This document shows positions 34,979 to 42,713 of a DNA stretch of 64,000 nucleotides, piece after piece. The stretch's first letter is position 1, and each line of letters opens with the position of its first letter. The notes beneath the pieces are model-generated. The model searched no databases. It saw nothing but the letters and a program-made list of their open reading frames with translations, and was not told the DNA's origin. Source of the stretch: Actinomadura craniellae (lineage in GTDB: Bacteria; Actinomycetota; Actinomycetes; Streptosporangiales; Streptosporangiaceae); NCBI RefSeq assembly GCF_003289645.1, contig NZ_QLYX01000003.1, forward strand, positions 186,001 through 250,000. Reading direction: 5' to 3'. The position numbers were made by a program, and so were the translations under genes.

Positions 34979-35330
34979 GTCGAAGACCCCCGTCCGGGAA
35001 CGGCACCTTGGTGACCGCCGCTCGAGATGGCCGAAATGACCACCCTATTTCCCCGTGCGACCCGGCACTGGCCGGAAGCGGTCAGCGCAAGGATATTAAA
35101 CGATGGTTAAAGTCGGCGCATCTCAAAGTTGATTGATGCTGTCTTGTCCGTTATCTAGATACTTACGGCGGGGGGCTGGACAAAGTCGCACTTGTAAGAA
35201 AGTGCAGGTGGGGGTGCTTGTCGCGGGTGATGGTCGGGCCGGAATCGCCTTCGCTGTCAGACTTAGACGCGCCCGGGAGCTTTGCACGGACCAAATGATC
35301 ACCTTTCGGCGCTGGTGGGATTTTCGGCGG
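34979..35330. other. 352-bp AT-richer intergenic region
   Basis: No supported gene. The segment 35085-35210 is the most AT-rich stretch in this part (gatattaaacgatggttaaag, ttatctagatacttac) and includes a small hairpin, gcacttgtaagaaagtgc, near 35189. It probably holds the promoter for the leftward kinase/regulator pair; the glycosyltransferase gene ends at its other edge. Confidence 0.4.
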
Positions 35331-36473
35331 TCACGGAACAGGCGGGTAATCTCCGCGATATATCGCGTCCAGTACCGAGCCCAGATGCTCGGGCGTGAAC
35401 CATTCGCCCACCAGGACCCGCGCCTGCTCGGTCATCCGGCGCGCCGCCGCCGGGTGGTCGAGCAGGTGCCCCACCGCGGCGGCCAGCCCGGCCCGGTCCC
35501 GGGGCCGCACCAGCAGCCCGGTCTCCCCGGGCCGGACCAGGTCCGGGTGGGAGGGCACCGCCGTGGCCACCAGCGGGACCCCGGCGGCGATCGCCTCGAC
35601 CAGGGCGCACGGCAGCCCCGCCGAGCGGCCCGGCAACACCATCACATCGAAGGCCGGCAGCAACTCGGGAACGTCACCGCGGTGGCCCAGCCAGCGCATC
35701 CGGTCGGCCAGGCCGAGCCGCTCGGTCAGCCCGCGTAGCCGGCCGGCCAGCGGCCCGTCGCCGGCCCAGAGGCCGAACACGTCCTCGGGCAGCCGGGCCA
35801 GCGCCCGGACGAACAGTTCGGGGTCCTTGCGCGCGGTGAGCCGGCCCACCGACCCCATCACCCGCACGCCCAGCGGCAGGTCCAGCCGCCGCCGCGCCCG
35901 GGCCCGCCCGCCCCGGTGGCCCGCGTACTCCGCGAGGTCCACGGCCGGCCACGACAGGCGGATCCGGTCCGGCGGGGCCAGCCCGAGCAGGGTCGCCCGG
36001 GCGGCCGTCCGCGAGCCCACGGCCAGGAAGGCGTGCGTGTGCCGGGCGGCCCGCCGCTCCAGCGCGATCCGCGTCCGGCGGCGGAGCCACGACCGGGACC
36101 CGCCCGGCGGCCGGTGCCAGGTGTGCACGATCCGCGGCACGCCGGCCCGGGCCGCCGCGAACCGGCCCAGCAGCCCGTCCCGGCCGTCGTGGGTGTGCAC
36201 CACGTCGTACCGGCCCGCGGCGAGCACCCGGGTGAGCTCTCGCAGCGCCCGCGGGGCGTCGGCGGGTGAGGTGAGCCCCGGCACCCGGACGATCTCCACC
36301 CCCGCCGCGTCCGCCCGCGCCGACAGGTCGCCCGGACCGGCCGGGGCGCCGGTCACCAGCACCCGCTCGTACGCCCGCGGATCCAGGGCGAGCATGCCGT
36401 TCAGCGCGACCACTCCCGGGCCGTCGGCGAACCGGCCGAGCACCACCGCCACCCGCGGCCGGGGGGCGCTCAC
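35331..36473 (-). CDS. GT4-family glycosyltransferase
   Basis: 380 aa GT-B fold. N-terminal Rossmann half with YDVVHTHDGRDGLLGRFAA and VPRIVHTWHR; C-terminal half with GSVGRLTARKDPELFVRALA, LWAGDGPLAGRLRGL and the ExxxE-like PCALVEAIAAGVPLVATAV donor-binding segment. It transfers a sugar from a nucleotide donor, probably to a cell-surface glycan. The GTG start overlaps the stop of the CapD-like gene (GTGA, 36470-36473), so the two work together. Confidence 0.9.
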   Translation of the reverse strand: MSAPRPRVAVVLGRFADGPGVVALNGMLALDPRAYERVLVTGAPAGPGDLSARADAAGVEIVRVPGLTSPADAPRALRELTRVLAAGRYDVVHTHDGRDGLLGRFAAARAGVPRIVHTWHRPPGGSRSWLRRRTRIALERRAARHTHAFLAVGSRTAARATLLGLAPPDRIRLSWPAVDLAEYAGHRGGRARARRRLDLPLGVRVMGSVGRLTARKDPELFVRALARLPEDVFGLWAGDGPLAGRLRGLTERLGLADRMRWLGHRGDVPELLPAFDVMVLPGRSAGLPCALVEAIAAGVPLVATAVPSHPDLVRPGETGLLVRPRDRAGLAAAVGHLLDHPAAARRMTEQARVLVGEWFTPEHLGSVLDAIYRGDYPPVP

Positions 36474-37618
36474 AGGCCCGGGAACCCGGCGGGGCCGGGC
36501 CTTCCCCGGGCGGGCCGGTACTCGGGCAGCAGCCGCCGCAGCAGCCGCCGCACGTGCTCGTCGTCGCCGTCGTCGGCGGCGAGGTAGAGGTCGTCCAGCA
36601 GCCGCGGCAGGCCGGCCGGCAGCGGTGCCGGACGGGTTCCCCAGATGGCCGGGTGGGCGGTCCGCACCCGCCGCTCGCCGGCGGAGAAGAGCCGCTCGAC
36701 GACCTTCTCGCCCGGCCGCGGCCCGGTGAACCGGATGGTGACGTCCGGGCGCCCCAACTGCCCGGCGTAGCGGTGCACGAGATCGAGGACGGGCACCGGG
36801 GGGCCCATGTCGAGCGCGAAGACCTCGGCCTCCTCGGCGAGCCCGCCCGCCTCCAGCAGCAGCCCCGCCGCCTCCCCGGCGGTCATCAGGTGCCGGGCCA
36901 GGTCGGGGTGGGCCAGGGTGATCGTCTCGCCCCGGACGATCGGCCCGGCCAGCGTGCCGAGCAGCGGCCCGGGCGGGCCGAGCACGACGCCCAGCCGGGC
37001 CGAGGCGAACCTGGTCGGCCCGCCCGCCACGGTCTGCATCACCATCTCGCCCAGCCGCGCCACCGCCCCGCACACCGACGCGGGGTCGGCGGCCTTGTCG
37101 GTGGAGCAGTGCACCAGGTGTTCCACCCCGTGCCGGACCGCGGCGGTGGCCAGCCGGTGGGTGCCCAGCAGGTTCCAGGTCACCGCGCGGGCCGGGGCGC
37201 GTTCCAGTTCGGCCGTCCCGGTCAGGCCGGCGGTGTGCACCACCAGTTCCGGGCGGAGCCCGCCCAGCGCCCGGTCCAGCCCGGCGTGGTCGCGGACATC
37301 CGACTCGATCATGACGACCCGGTCGCGGTCGAGCAGCCCGGTCATCTCGTGCCCCACCCTGGCCAGGCCGTCCGGGTCGCGGTCGAGCAGGCCCAGCGCC
37401 GCCGGGCCGAGCCGCTTGATCCGATGGCACAGCGCGCCGCCCACGGTGCCCGCGGCCCCGGTCACCAGCACCCGGCGCCCGGCGACCAGGCGGTGGGCAC
37501 GTCGCCCGGCCACGTCCGCCTCCGCCCGGCCGAGCAGCCGGGCCAGCGGGGTCGCCGGCCCGGGGGAGGGAACGCGGTGCGGGAGTTCCGGTGCGGTCAG
37601 CCCCCGACGTCTCACCAT
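36470..37618 (-). CDS. CapD/FlaA1-like NAD-dependent sugar dehydratase or epimerase
   Basis: 382 aa. Rossmann loop VLVTGAAGTVGGALC, then VVHTAGLTGT and the catalytic-region STDKAADPASVCGAVARLGE. Family members normally read STDKA..(N)xYGATK or xMGATK; here Tyr/Met is Cys and the following Lys is Ala, although STDK is kept. It may be inactive, or use an altered mechanism. The C-terminal RPGEKVVERLFSAGE segment is intact. ATG 37618 or the adjacent GTG 37615 after GGAGG. Operon with the glycosyltransferase: surface polysaccharide synthesis is likely. Confidence 0.85.
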   Translation of the reverse strand: MVRRRGLTAPELPHRVPSPGPATPLARLLGRAEADVAGRRAHRLVAGRRVLVTGAAGTVGGALCHRIKRLGPAALGLLDRDPDGLARVGHEMTGLLDRDRVVMIESDVRDHAGLDRALGGLRPELVVHTAGLTGTAELERAPARAVTWNLLGTHRLATAAVRHGVEHLVHCSTDKAADPASVCGAVARLGEMVMQTVAGGPTRFASARLGVVLGPPGPLLGTLAGPIVRGETITLAHPDLARHLMTAGEAAGLLLEAGGLAEEAEVFALDMGPPVPVLDLVHRYAGQLGRPDVTIRFTGPRPGEKVVERLFSAGERRVRTAHPAIWGTRPAPLPAGLPRLLDDLYLAADDGDDEHVRRLLRRLLPEYRPARGRPGPAGFPGL

Positions 37619-37707
37619 CAACCTCCGTCCGGATGAAGCGTAGGGACGCCCGCCCCGGCCGGCCTCGCGCAACGAGACGATGGGCCGCTACGCCAAATGC
37701 TGGTCGG

Positions 37708-38373
37708 TCATCCCCGCTCCCGGGGGCGCAGCCCCGCCCGCATGGCCAGGGTGATCGCCTCCAGGGCCGAGTGCAGCCCCAGCTTCGCCAGCAGGTTCTG
37801 GGTGTGGGTGCGGACCGTGTTCGCCGACAGCCCCAGCCGGTCGGCGATGTCGGCCCGGCTGAGCCCGTCGACCATGCACTGGAGCACCTCGTGCTCGCGG
37901 GGGGTGAGCTCGTCCAGCGTCCGGCCGGCCGGGGACGGCGCGGGCATGCCGTCCAGCAGCGCGCGCAGCACGTCGCCCAGCGAGTCCGGCGGCAGCCGGC
38001 CGCCCCGCCCGGCCGCGTCGCGGATCACCTGGGCGACCAGATCGGGGCTCTCGGTCTTCGACAGCCAGCCGACGGCACCGCGCCGCACCGCCTCGACGAT
38101 CAGGTGCGTGTCGCCGGTCGCGGTCAGCATCACCGCCCGCACCCCGGGGTGGTCGGCCCGGATCCGGTCCAGCAGGTCGAGGCCGCTCTCCGGGCCGAGC
38201 GCCAGGTCCAGCACCACCACCCGGGGCCGCTCGGTGGCGATCAGCGCGAGGGCCCGGCGGACGTCGGCGGCCACGGGCAGCAGGACCAGGCCGGGCTCGT
38301 GGCCCAGACGGGCCGAGAGGGCCTCGGCGAACAGCGTGTGGTCGTCCACGATCAGGACGCGGATGGGGTGCAT
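37708..38373 (-). CDS. NarL-type response regulator, orphan
   Basis: 221 aa. Receiver VLIVDDHTLFAEAL, acceptor Asp in VVVLDLALGPESG, Lys in VGWLSKTESP; LuxR HTH LTPREHEVLQCMVDGLSRADIADRLGLSANTVRTHTQNLLAKLG. The neighbouring genes include no cognate kinase. It lies 90 bp after the start of the CapD-like operon in the same direction and is divergent from a TetR gene. It could regulate the surface glycan genes (inference). Confidence 0.92.
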   Translation of the reverse strand: MHPIRVLIVDDHTLFAEALSARLGHEPGLVLLPVAADVRRALALIATERPRVVVLDLALGPESGLDLLDRIRADHPGVRAVMLTATGDTHLIVEAVRRGAVGWLSKTESPDLVAQVIRDAAGRGGRLPPDSLGDVLRALLDGMPAPSPAGRTLDELTPREHEVLQCMVDGLSRADIADRLGLSANTVRTHTQNLLAKLGLHSALEAITLAMRAGLRPRERG

Positions 38374-38456
38374 GCTCCGACGATGTCGTTTCCGGGCGCC
38401 GCGCGGATCCCGCAAACGCTGTACGACAGGATGGATTCCTCATCCGAGGAGGCACC

Positions 38457-39041
38457 GTGACCGGCCGGACCCCCAGCAAGGACCAGCAGGCCCGCCGGAG
38501 CCGGCTGGTCGAGGCGGCGCGGGAACTCGCGCTCGAAGGCGGGTACGCCGCCGTGACCATGCATGACGTGGCCGACCGGGCCGAGGCCGGGCGGGCCACC
38601 GTCTACCGTTACTTCGCCTCCAAGGACCACCTGCTCATCGAGGTGGCGGCCGTCTGGGCCCGCGAGACCACCGCCGATCTCGACGCCCGGGCCGTCGGCG
38701 GGACCCCGGTGGAGCGGCTGGCCGAGCTGCTGGAGCGGATCGTCGAGGTGGCCGCGGCCGAGCGCACGCTCACCTCCGCGATAATTCAGGCGGTCACCTC
38801 GTCCGACCCCGCGGTGGACCCCGAGCGCACGGAACTGTTCCTGTTCGTCCGTGACCGGCTGGCCACCGCGATCGGCGAGCCGCTGCTCGAACGCGACGAC
38901 GTCGAGCTGGTGCTGGGGCATCTGCTGCTGTCGGCGTTGGTCAGCCTGACCGCGCTGGGCCGGCCGGCCGAGGAGGTGCGCACCATGGTGCGCACCGCTG
39001 CGCGCCTGATGGTGGGGCGGGCCGCCGTGTCGGGCCCATGA
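38457..39041 (+). CDS. TetR-family regulator
   Basis: 194 aa. The N-terminal HTH is SRLVEAARELALEGGYAAVTMHDVADRAEAGRATVYRYFASKDHLLIEVAA. The C-terminal ligand domain is all-helical without recognisable pocket motif. The GTG start follows GAGGAG. Divergent from the orphan response regulator; short shared promoter at 38374-38456. Confidence 0.92.
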   Translation: MTGRTPSKDQQARRSRLVEAARELALEGGYAAVTMHDVADRAEAGRATVYRYFASKDHLLIEVAAVWARETTADLDARAVGGTPVERLAELLERIVEVAAAERTLTSAIIQAVTSSDPAVDPERTELFLFVRDRLATAIGEPLLERDDVELVLGHLLLSALVSLTALGRPAEEVRTMVRTAARLMVGRAAVSGP

Positions 39042-39338
39042 ACTTACTGACAGTTCTTTACCGGTTAATTCGCGTTTATCCCTATGGTGACGGCCCAGGC
39101 CGGGCGGCAGGATTTCCCTCGTACGGAGCCGGCGCACTCCCCGCCTGGCACCGAGAGCAGGTGGTCGCGGGAGCCGTTTCCGGTGGGACTCCCGCGGCCA
39201 CCCCTCGATCGCGCTTTGTCAGCCGTGTGCTAATCGACCGCCCCGATTGTGTTTGTCGCCCAGCAGTGTCGTACGTCACACCCAGGTAACTTCGGGCTCC
39301 CGACGGTTTGTGCCAGTTCGGGTCAGGAGGTGCCACCG

Positions 39339-40637
39339 GTGTCCACATCGACGATCGGACAGTACGCGAACCTGCAGCCCTGGACCGGGGTGCCGCGGGA
39401 GATGGCCGGCCTGTTCCGGCCCAAGCTCAGCGGCGTCGCCGAGGAGATGATCGACGAGATCCAGCGCGGCGTACCGGAGTACGCCCGCCCGCTGGACGAG
39501 GAGTACGTGCGGATGGTGCGGCTCGCCGTGGAGGGCGCGCTGCAGCAGTTCGTCGACCTGATCGGCGACTCCGACTCCTCGTGGGAGCCGGTCGCCGCCG
39601 TCTACCGGGAGATCGGGTGGGCGGAGGCCAGGGAGGGGCGCAGCCTCGACGCCCTGCAGACCGCGCTGCGGCTGGGCGCCCGGGTGGCCTGGCGGCGGCT
39701 GGCGGCCGAAGCGGAGCAGATGAACGTCTCCCGGCGCACGCTCGGCCGGCTGGCCGAGGCCATCTTCGCGTTCCTGGACGAGATCGCCGCCGCGGCGACC
39801 GAGGGCTACACCAAGGCCCGCGAGCAGGTGGCCGGGGAACTGGAACACCGCCGCCGGCGGCTGCTCGACCTGCTGCTCGCCGAGCCGCCCGCGGCCCAGC
39901 AGGCGATCAGCGACCTGGCCCGGGTGGCGCAGTGGCGGGTGCCGCGCTCGGTCGCCGTGGTGGTGCTGCACGAGCGGGGGCAGGCGCGTTTCTCGCACCC
40001 GTCGCTGCCGCCGGAGGTGCTGTCGGACGTCAACCGGCGCGAGCCCTGCCTGGTCGTACCCGACCCGGACGGCCCCGGCCGCGGCGCGATGCTGGAGAAC
40101 GCGCTGCGCGAGTGGGTCGCCGCGGTCGGCCCCACGGTGCGGCTGGAGGACACCGCCAAGTCGCTGCGCTGGGCCCGGGAGGCCATGCGCCTGGCCCGCC
40201 GCGGGGTGCTGCCCGACGACCGGCTGGTCCGCTGCGTCGAGCACATGCCGACCCTGGTGATCTTCAAGGACGAGGAGCTGGTGCGGGCGGTCGCCGTCCA
40301 GCGGCTGGCCCCGCTGGAGGAGGTCCGGCCCCGGCACCGCGACCGGCTGGCCCGCACCATGCTGGCCTGCCTGCAGAACGGGTTCAACGCCACCGAAGTG
40401 GCCGCCCGGCTGCACGTCCACCCGCAGACCGTCCGGTACCGGCTGCACCAGCTCGAAGAGCTGTTCGGCGAGCGGCTCTACGACCCGACACTGCGGCTGG
40501 AGATGGAGATGGTGCTGCACGTGTGGCTGTCGTCGGAGGGGACGGAGACCGCCGAGTCCTCCGCCGACGTGATCTCCCTGGCCGGCAACCGCCGCCCCAC
40601 CGCGGGCCGCCGCGCCGCCGGCGGCGAGCACCGCTGA
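39339..40637 (+). CDS. PucR-family helix-turn-helix regulator
   Basis: 432 aa. The N-terminal RsbR-like helical sensor region (about residues 10-170) precedes a GGDEF-like degenerate domain. The C-terminal PucR HTH is LARTMLACLQNGFNATEVAARLHVHPQTVRYRLHQLEELFG near residues 345-385. The GTG at 39339 has CAGGAGG nine bases upstream; the upstream ATG 39249 lies in an AT-rich leader. This type is common in actinobacteria and its effector is usually unknown. Confidence 0.9.
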   Translation: MSTSTIGQYANLQPWTGVPREMAGLFRPKLSGVAEEMIDEIQRGVPEYARPLDEEYVRMVRLAVEGALQQFVDLIGDSDSSWEPVAAVYREIGWAEAREGRSLDALQTALRLGARVAWRRLAAEAEQMNVSRRTLGRLAEAIFAFLDEIAAAATEGYTKAREQVAGELEHRRRRLLDLLLAEPPAAQQAISDLARVAQWRVPRSVAVVVLHERGQARFSHPSLPPEVLSDVNRREPCLVVPDPDGPGRGAMLENALREWVAAVGPTVRLEDTAKSLRWAREAMRLARRGVLPDDRLVRCVEHMPTLVIFKDEELVRAVAVQRLAPLEEVRPRHRDRLARTMLACLQNGFNATEVAARLHVHPQTVRYRLHQLEELFGERLYDPTLRLEMEMVLHVWLSSEGTETAESSADVISLAGNRRPTAGRRAAGGEHR

Positions 40638-40640
40638 GCC

Positions 40641-40676
40641 GGTGCCGCCCGCCGGAGACGTCCGGCGGGCGGCGCC
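40641..40676. terminator. Hairpin terminator after the PucR gene
   Basis: A 16-bp GC-rich stem with one G-U pair (40641-40656 with 40661-40676) and a four-base loop gacg, starting four bases after the stop codon. It lies between two same-direction genes, so the BpsA-like gene probably has its own promoter in the short remaining gap or is reached by read-through. Confidence 0.75.
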
Positions 40677-40695
40677 ACCCTGGGACAATCACGGG

Positions 40696-42420
40696 ATGGA
40701 TCCGACCCCTTCCAGCGCCCCTTCCGCCACGGCCGGCCCCGAGCCGGACGACGGGTTCGGGCCGCTCCAGGAGCTGATGGACGGGTTCGGCATCGACCGG
40801 CGCCGCATCGCGGACATCTGCTGCCTGCTCGCGGGCGGCGCGTACCTCTCGGTGGCCGAGATCGTCTCCCGGACGGGCTCCTCCCGGCGCACCGTGGAGA
40901 TGACGATCGCGGCGGCCGGAGACCGGCTGGAGACCTCCGGCGACGCGTTCCGGGTCGCCCCCGAGCACGTCCTGGCCTACCGGGACCGGTTCCGGTGCGG
41001 CGGGTACGCGGCGCCGCCGGCCGACCCGTGGGACGCCCCGGCCGCCGCCGACCCCGCCGCCCTGGCGGAGATGCGGCGGCTCGTCGCGGAGGTGCCCGCG
41101 CCGCTCCAGTCCCTCGACCACGTGCCGGCCACGGCCGAGACCGCGCTGAAACGGGCGCACTTCATGCTGCGCGGCTACGACCTGCGGGGCGCGCGCGTCC
41201 TCTGCGTCGGGGACCACGACCTGACCTCGCTGGCGCTCTTCCTGGCCGGCGGTGCGGCCGGCCTCGGCGTCACCGTGGTCGACATCGACGAGCGCACCCT
41301 GGAGTACATCGATGTCCAGGCCCGCCGGCTCGGCTTCGATGTGCGCGTCCACTACGCGGACCTGCGACTCGGTCTCCCGGCCGCCCTGCGCGACTCGTGC
41401 GACCTCGTCTTCACCGACCCGCCGTACACCCCCGAGGGCGTCCGCCTGTTCGCCGCCCGCGGGCTGGCGGCGCTGGCCGACCAGCACAACGGGCGGCTGC
41501 TCGTCGCCTACGGGTTCGGCGAGCGGCAGCCCGCGCTCGGGCTGGCCGTCCAGGAGGCGCTGGCCCCGCTGCACCTCGTCTACGAGGCGGTGCTGCCCGG
41601 GTTCAACCGTTTCACCGGCGCGCAGGCGATCGGCGCCGCCGCCGCGCTCTACGTGCTGCGGCCCACCCGTCGCAGCCGGGCGGCGGCCGAGGCCCCGGCC
41701 GGGACGGGGCCGGGCGTGTACACCCACGGCGTGCAGTCGGTGGAGGCGAAGCCCGCGGGCCTGGACCCCGCGGCGGCGGCCCGGGTGCTGGACCTCGCCG
41801 GTCTGGCGGGCGGGCGGAACCTCCTGGTCGGGGACGGCTGGCCGGAGGACGTGCCGGGCCGGCGCGTCGGGCTGGCCCCCTTCCTGGCGGCCCCCCTGCC
41901 CCGGGGTGCGCAGGGCCACGACGGGGTGGCCGTCGACCTCCACCCCGGGTACGGCGCGTCCCTGCTCCGGGCGCTGCTGGCCGCCGGCGCGGACCGGGTC
42001 GCCGTGCTGTGCCGGAGCGACCTGCCGGAGCTGCGCGACGCGGCGGGCCAGCGCCGGCTGGCGGAACTGGTGGCGCCCAAGTACCGCATCGCCCGGCTGC
42101 TCCGCAGCACCCCCGCCCCCGACCTGGCGGTCGTCGTCGCCGAGCGGGCCGAACCGGACCCCGCGGACCCGCCGGCCGTCCTGGCCGCCCACGTCTACGC
42201 GCGGGCCCACGGCAAGATCGGCAACTCCTGGCGGGAGGGGCTGATCGCCCTCGACCGGGCCCGCGGCCGGACGCTCACCAAGGCCCGGGCGCGCGCCGCG
42301 ATCGCGGCGACCGGCCGGGCCGACCTGACCGGGCACACCCTGCTCGACCTGCCCCGCCACGTCCTCCCGGCCCTACGGGAGGCGCTGGCGGCGTCGATCG
42401 AAGCCCTGGCCGAGGACTGA
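40696..42420 (+). CDS. bpsA: BpsA-like branched-chain polyamine synthase with extra C-terminal domain
   Basis: 574 aa. A winged-helix-like N-terminus (about 20-95) is followed by an aminopropyltransferase Rossmann domain: LCVGDHDLTSLALFLAG near residue 172 (archaeal BpsA: LGDDDLTSVALMLSG), VTVVDIDERTLEYI, DLVFTDPPYTPEG near 238 and VLPGFNRFTG (BpsA: IIRNFNEY). BpsA adds aminopropyl groups to spermidine to make branched polyamines in thermophiles. Archaeal BpsA is about 350 aa; here ~230 further residues include a second Rossmann-like stretch (NLLVGDGWPEDVPGRRVGL). One Asp of the GDDD motif is His. Polyamine specificity is uncertain. Confidence 0.75.
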   Translation: MDPTPSSAPSATAGPEPDDGFGPLQELMDGFGIDRRRIADICCLLAGGAYLSVAEIVSRTGSSRRTVEMTIAAAGDRLETSGDAFRVAPEHVLAYRDRFRCGGYAAPPADPWDAPAAADPAALAEMRRLVAEVPAPLQSLDHVPATAETALKRAHFMLRGYDLRGARVLCVGDHDLTSLALFLAGGAAGLGVTVVDIDERTLEYIDVQARRLGFDVRVHYADLRLGLPAALRDSCDLVFTDPPYTPEGVRLFAARGLAALADQHNGRLLVAYGFGERQPALGLAVQEALAPLHLVYEAVLPGFNRFTGAQAIGAAAALYVLRPTRRSRAAAEAPAGTGPGVYTHGVQSVEAKPAGLDPAAAARVLDLAGLAGGRNLLVGDGWPEDVPGRRVGLAPFLAAPLPRGAQGHDGVAVDLHPGYGASLLRALLAAGADRVAVLCRSDLPELRDAAGQRRLAELVAPKYRIARLLRSTPAPDLAVVVAERAEPDPADPPAVLAAHVYARAHGKIGNSWREGLIALDRARGRTLTKARARAAIAATGRADLTGHTLLDLPRHVLPALREALAASIEALAED

Positions 42421-42580
42421 CCGCCCGGTCCGGCCGGTGGGCGACCCGCCGCCACCGGCGCGGGCCCGGGATTCAGCGGCGCTCGCCGCCGCCCGCCCCG
42501 CCCGGCGGCGCTCGTCCCCGCTTCACCCGCTCACCCGCTGGTGCGGTGTCCAGCAGCGTTCACCGGGCCCACCCCTGCCC

Positions 42581-42644
42581 CGGAACGTGATCGTTGAGGA
42601 TGGGTGGGCCTCCAGCCCCACCTATCCTCAACGATCACGTTCCG
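42581..42644. terminator. 28-bp near-perfect inverted repeat between convergent genes
   Basis: Arms 42581-42608 and 42617-42644 pair over 28 bp with a single G-U mismatch, around an eight-base loop. Its outer part (gtgatcgttgaggat) resembles the 8364 hairpin. It lies between convergent genes and is probably a bidirectional terminator; length is extreme for that role. Confidence 0.75.
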
Positions 42645-42713
42645 GGCAAGCCGCGCGGTGAGGTCGGTGAACATTGCCGGACACCGTGCTAGCGGCCACC
42701 CCGCTCGCTTGGC

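Noticed and set aside
35331-37430. A single 699-codon minus-strand frame covering two genes
   Set aside because: Its first half is a shadow of the CapD-like gene; the real glycosyltransferase starts at 36473 by GTGA overlap.
39042-39338. Riboswitch upstream of the PucR gene
   Set aside because: The 297-bp leader is AT-richer at its start, but no known riboswitch core could be traced and PucR is not a usual target.
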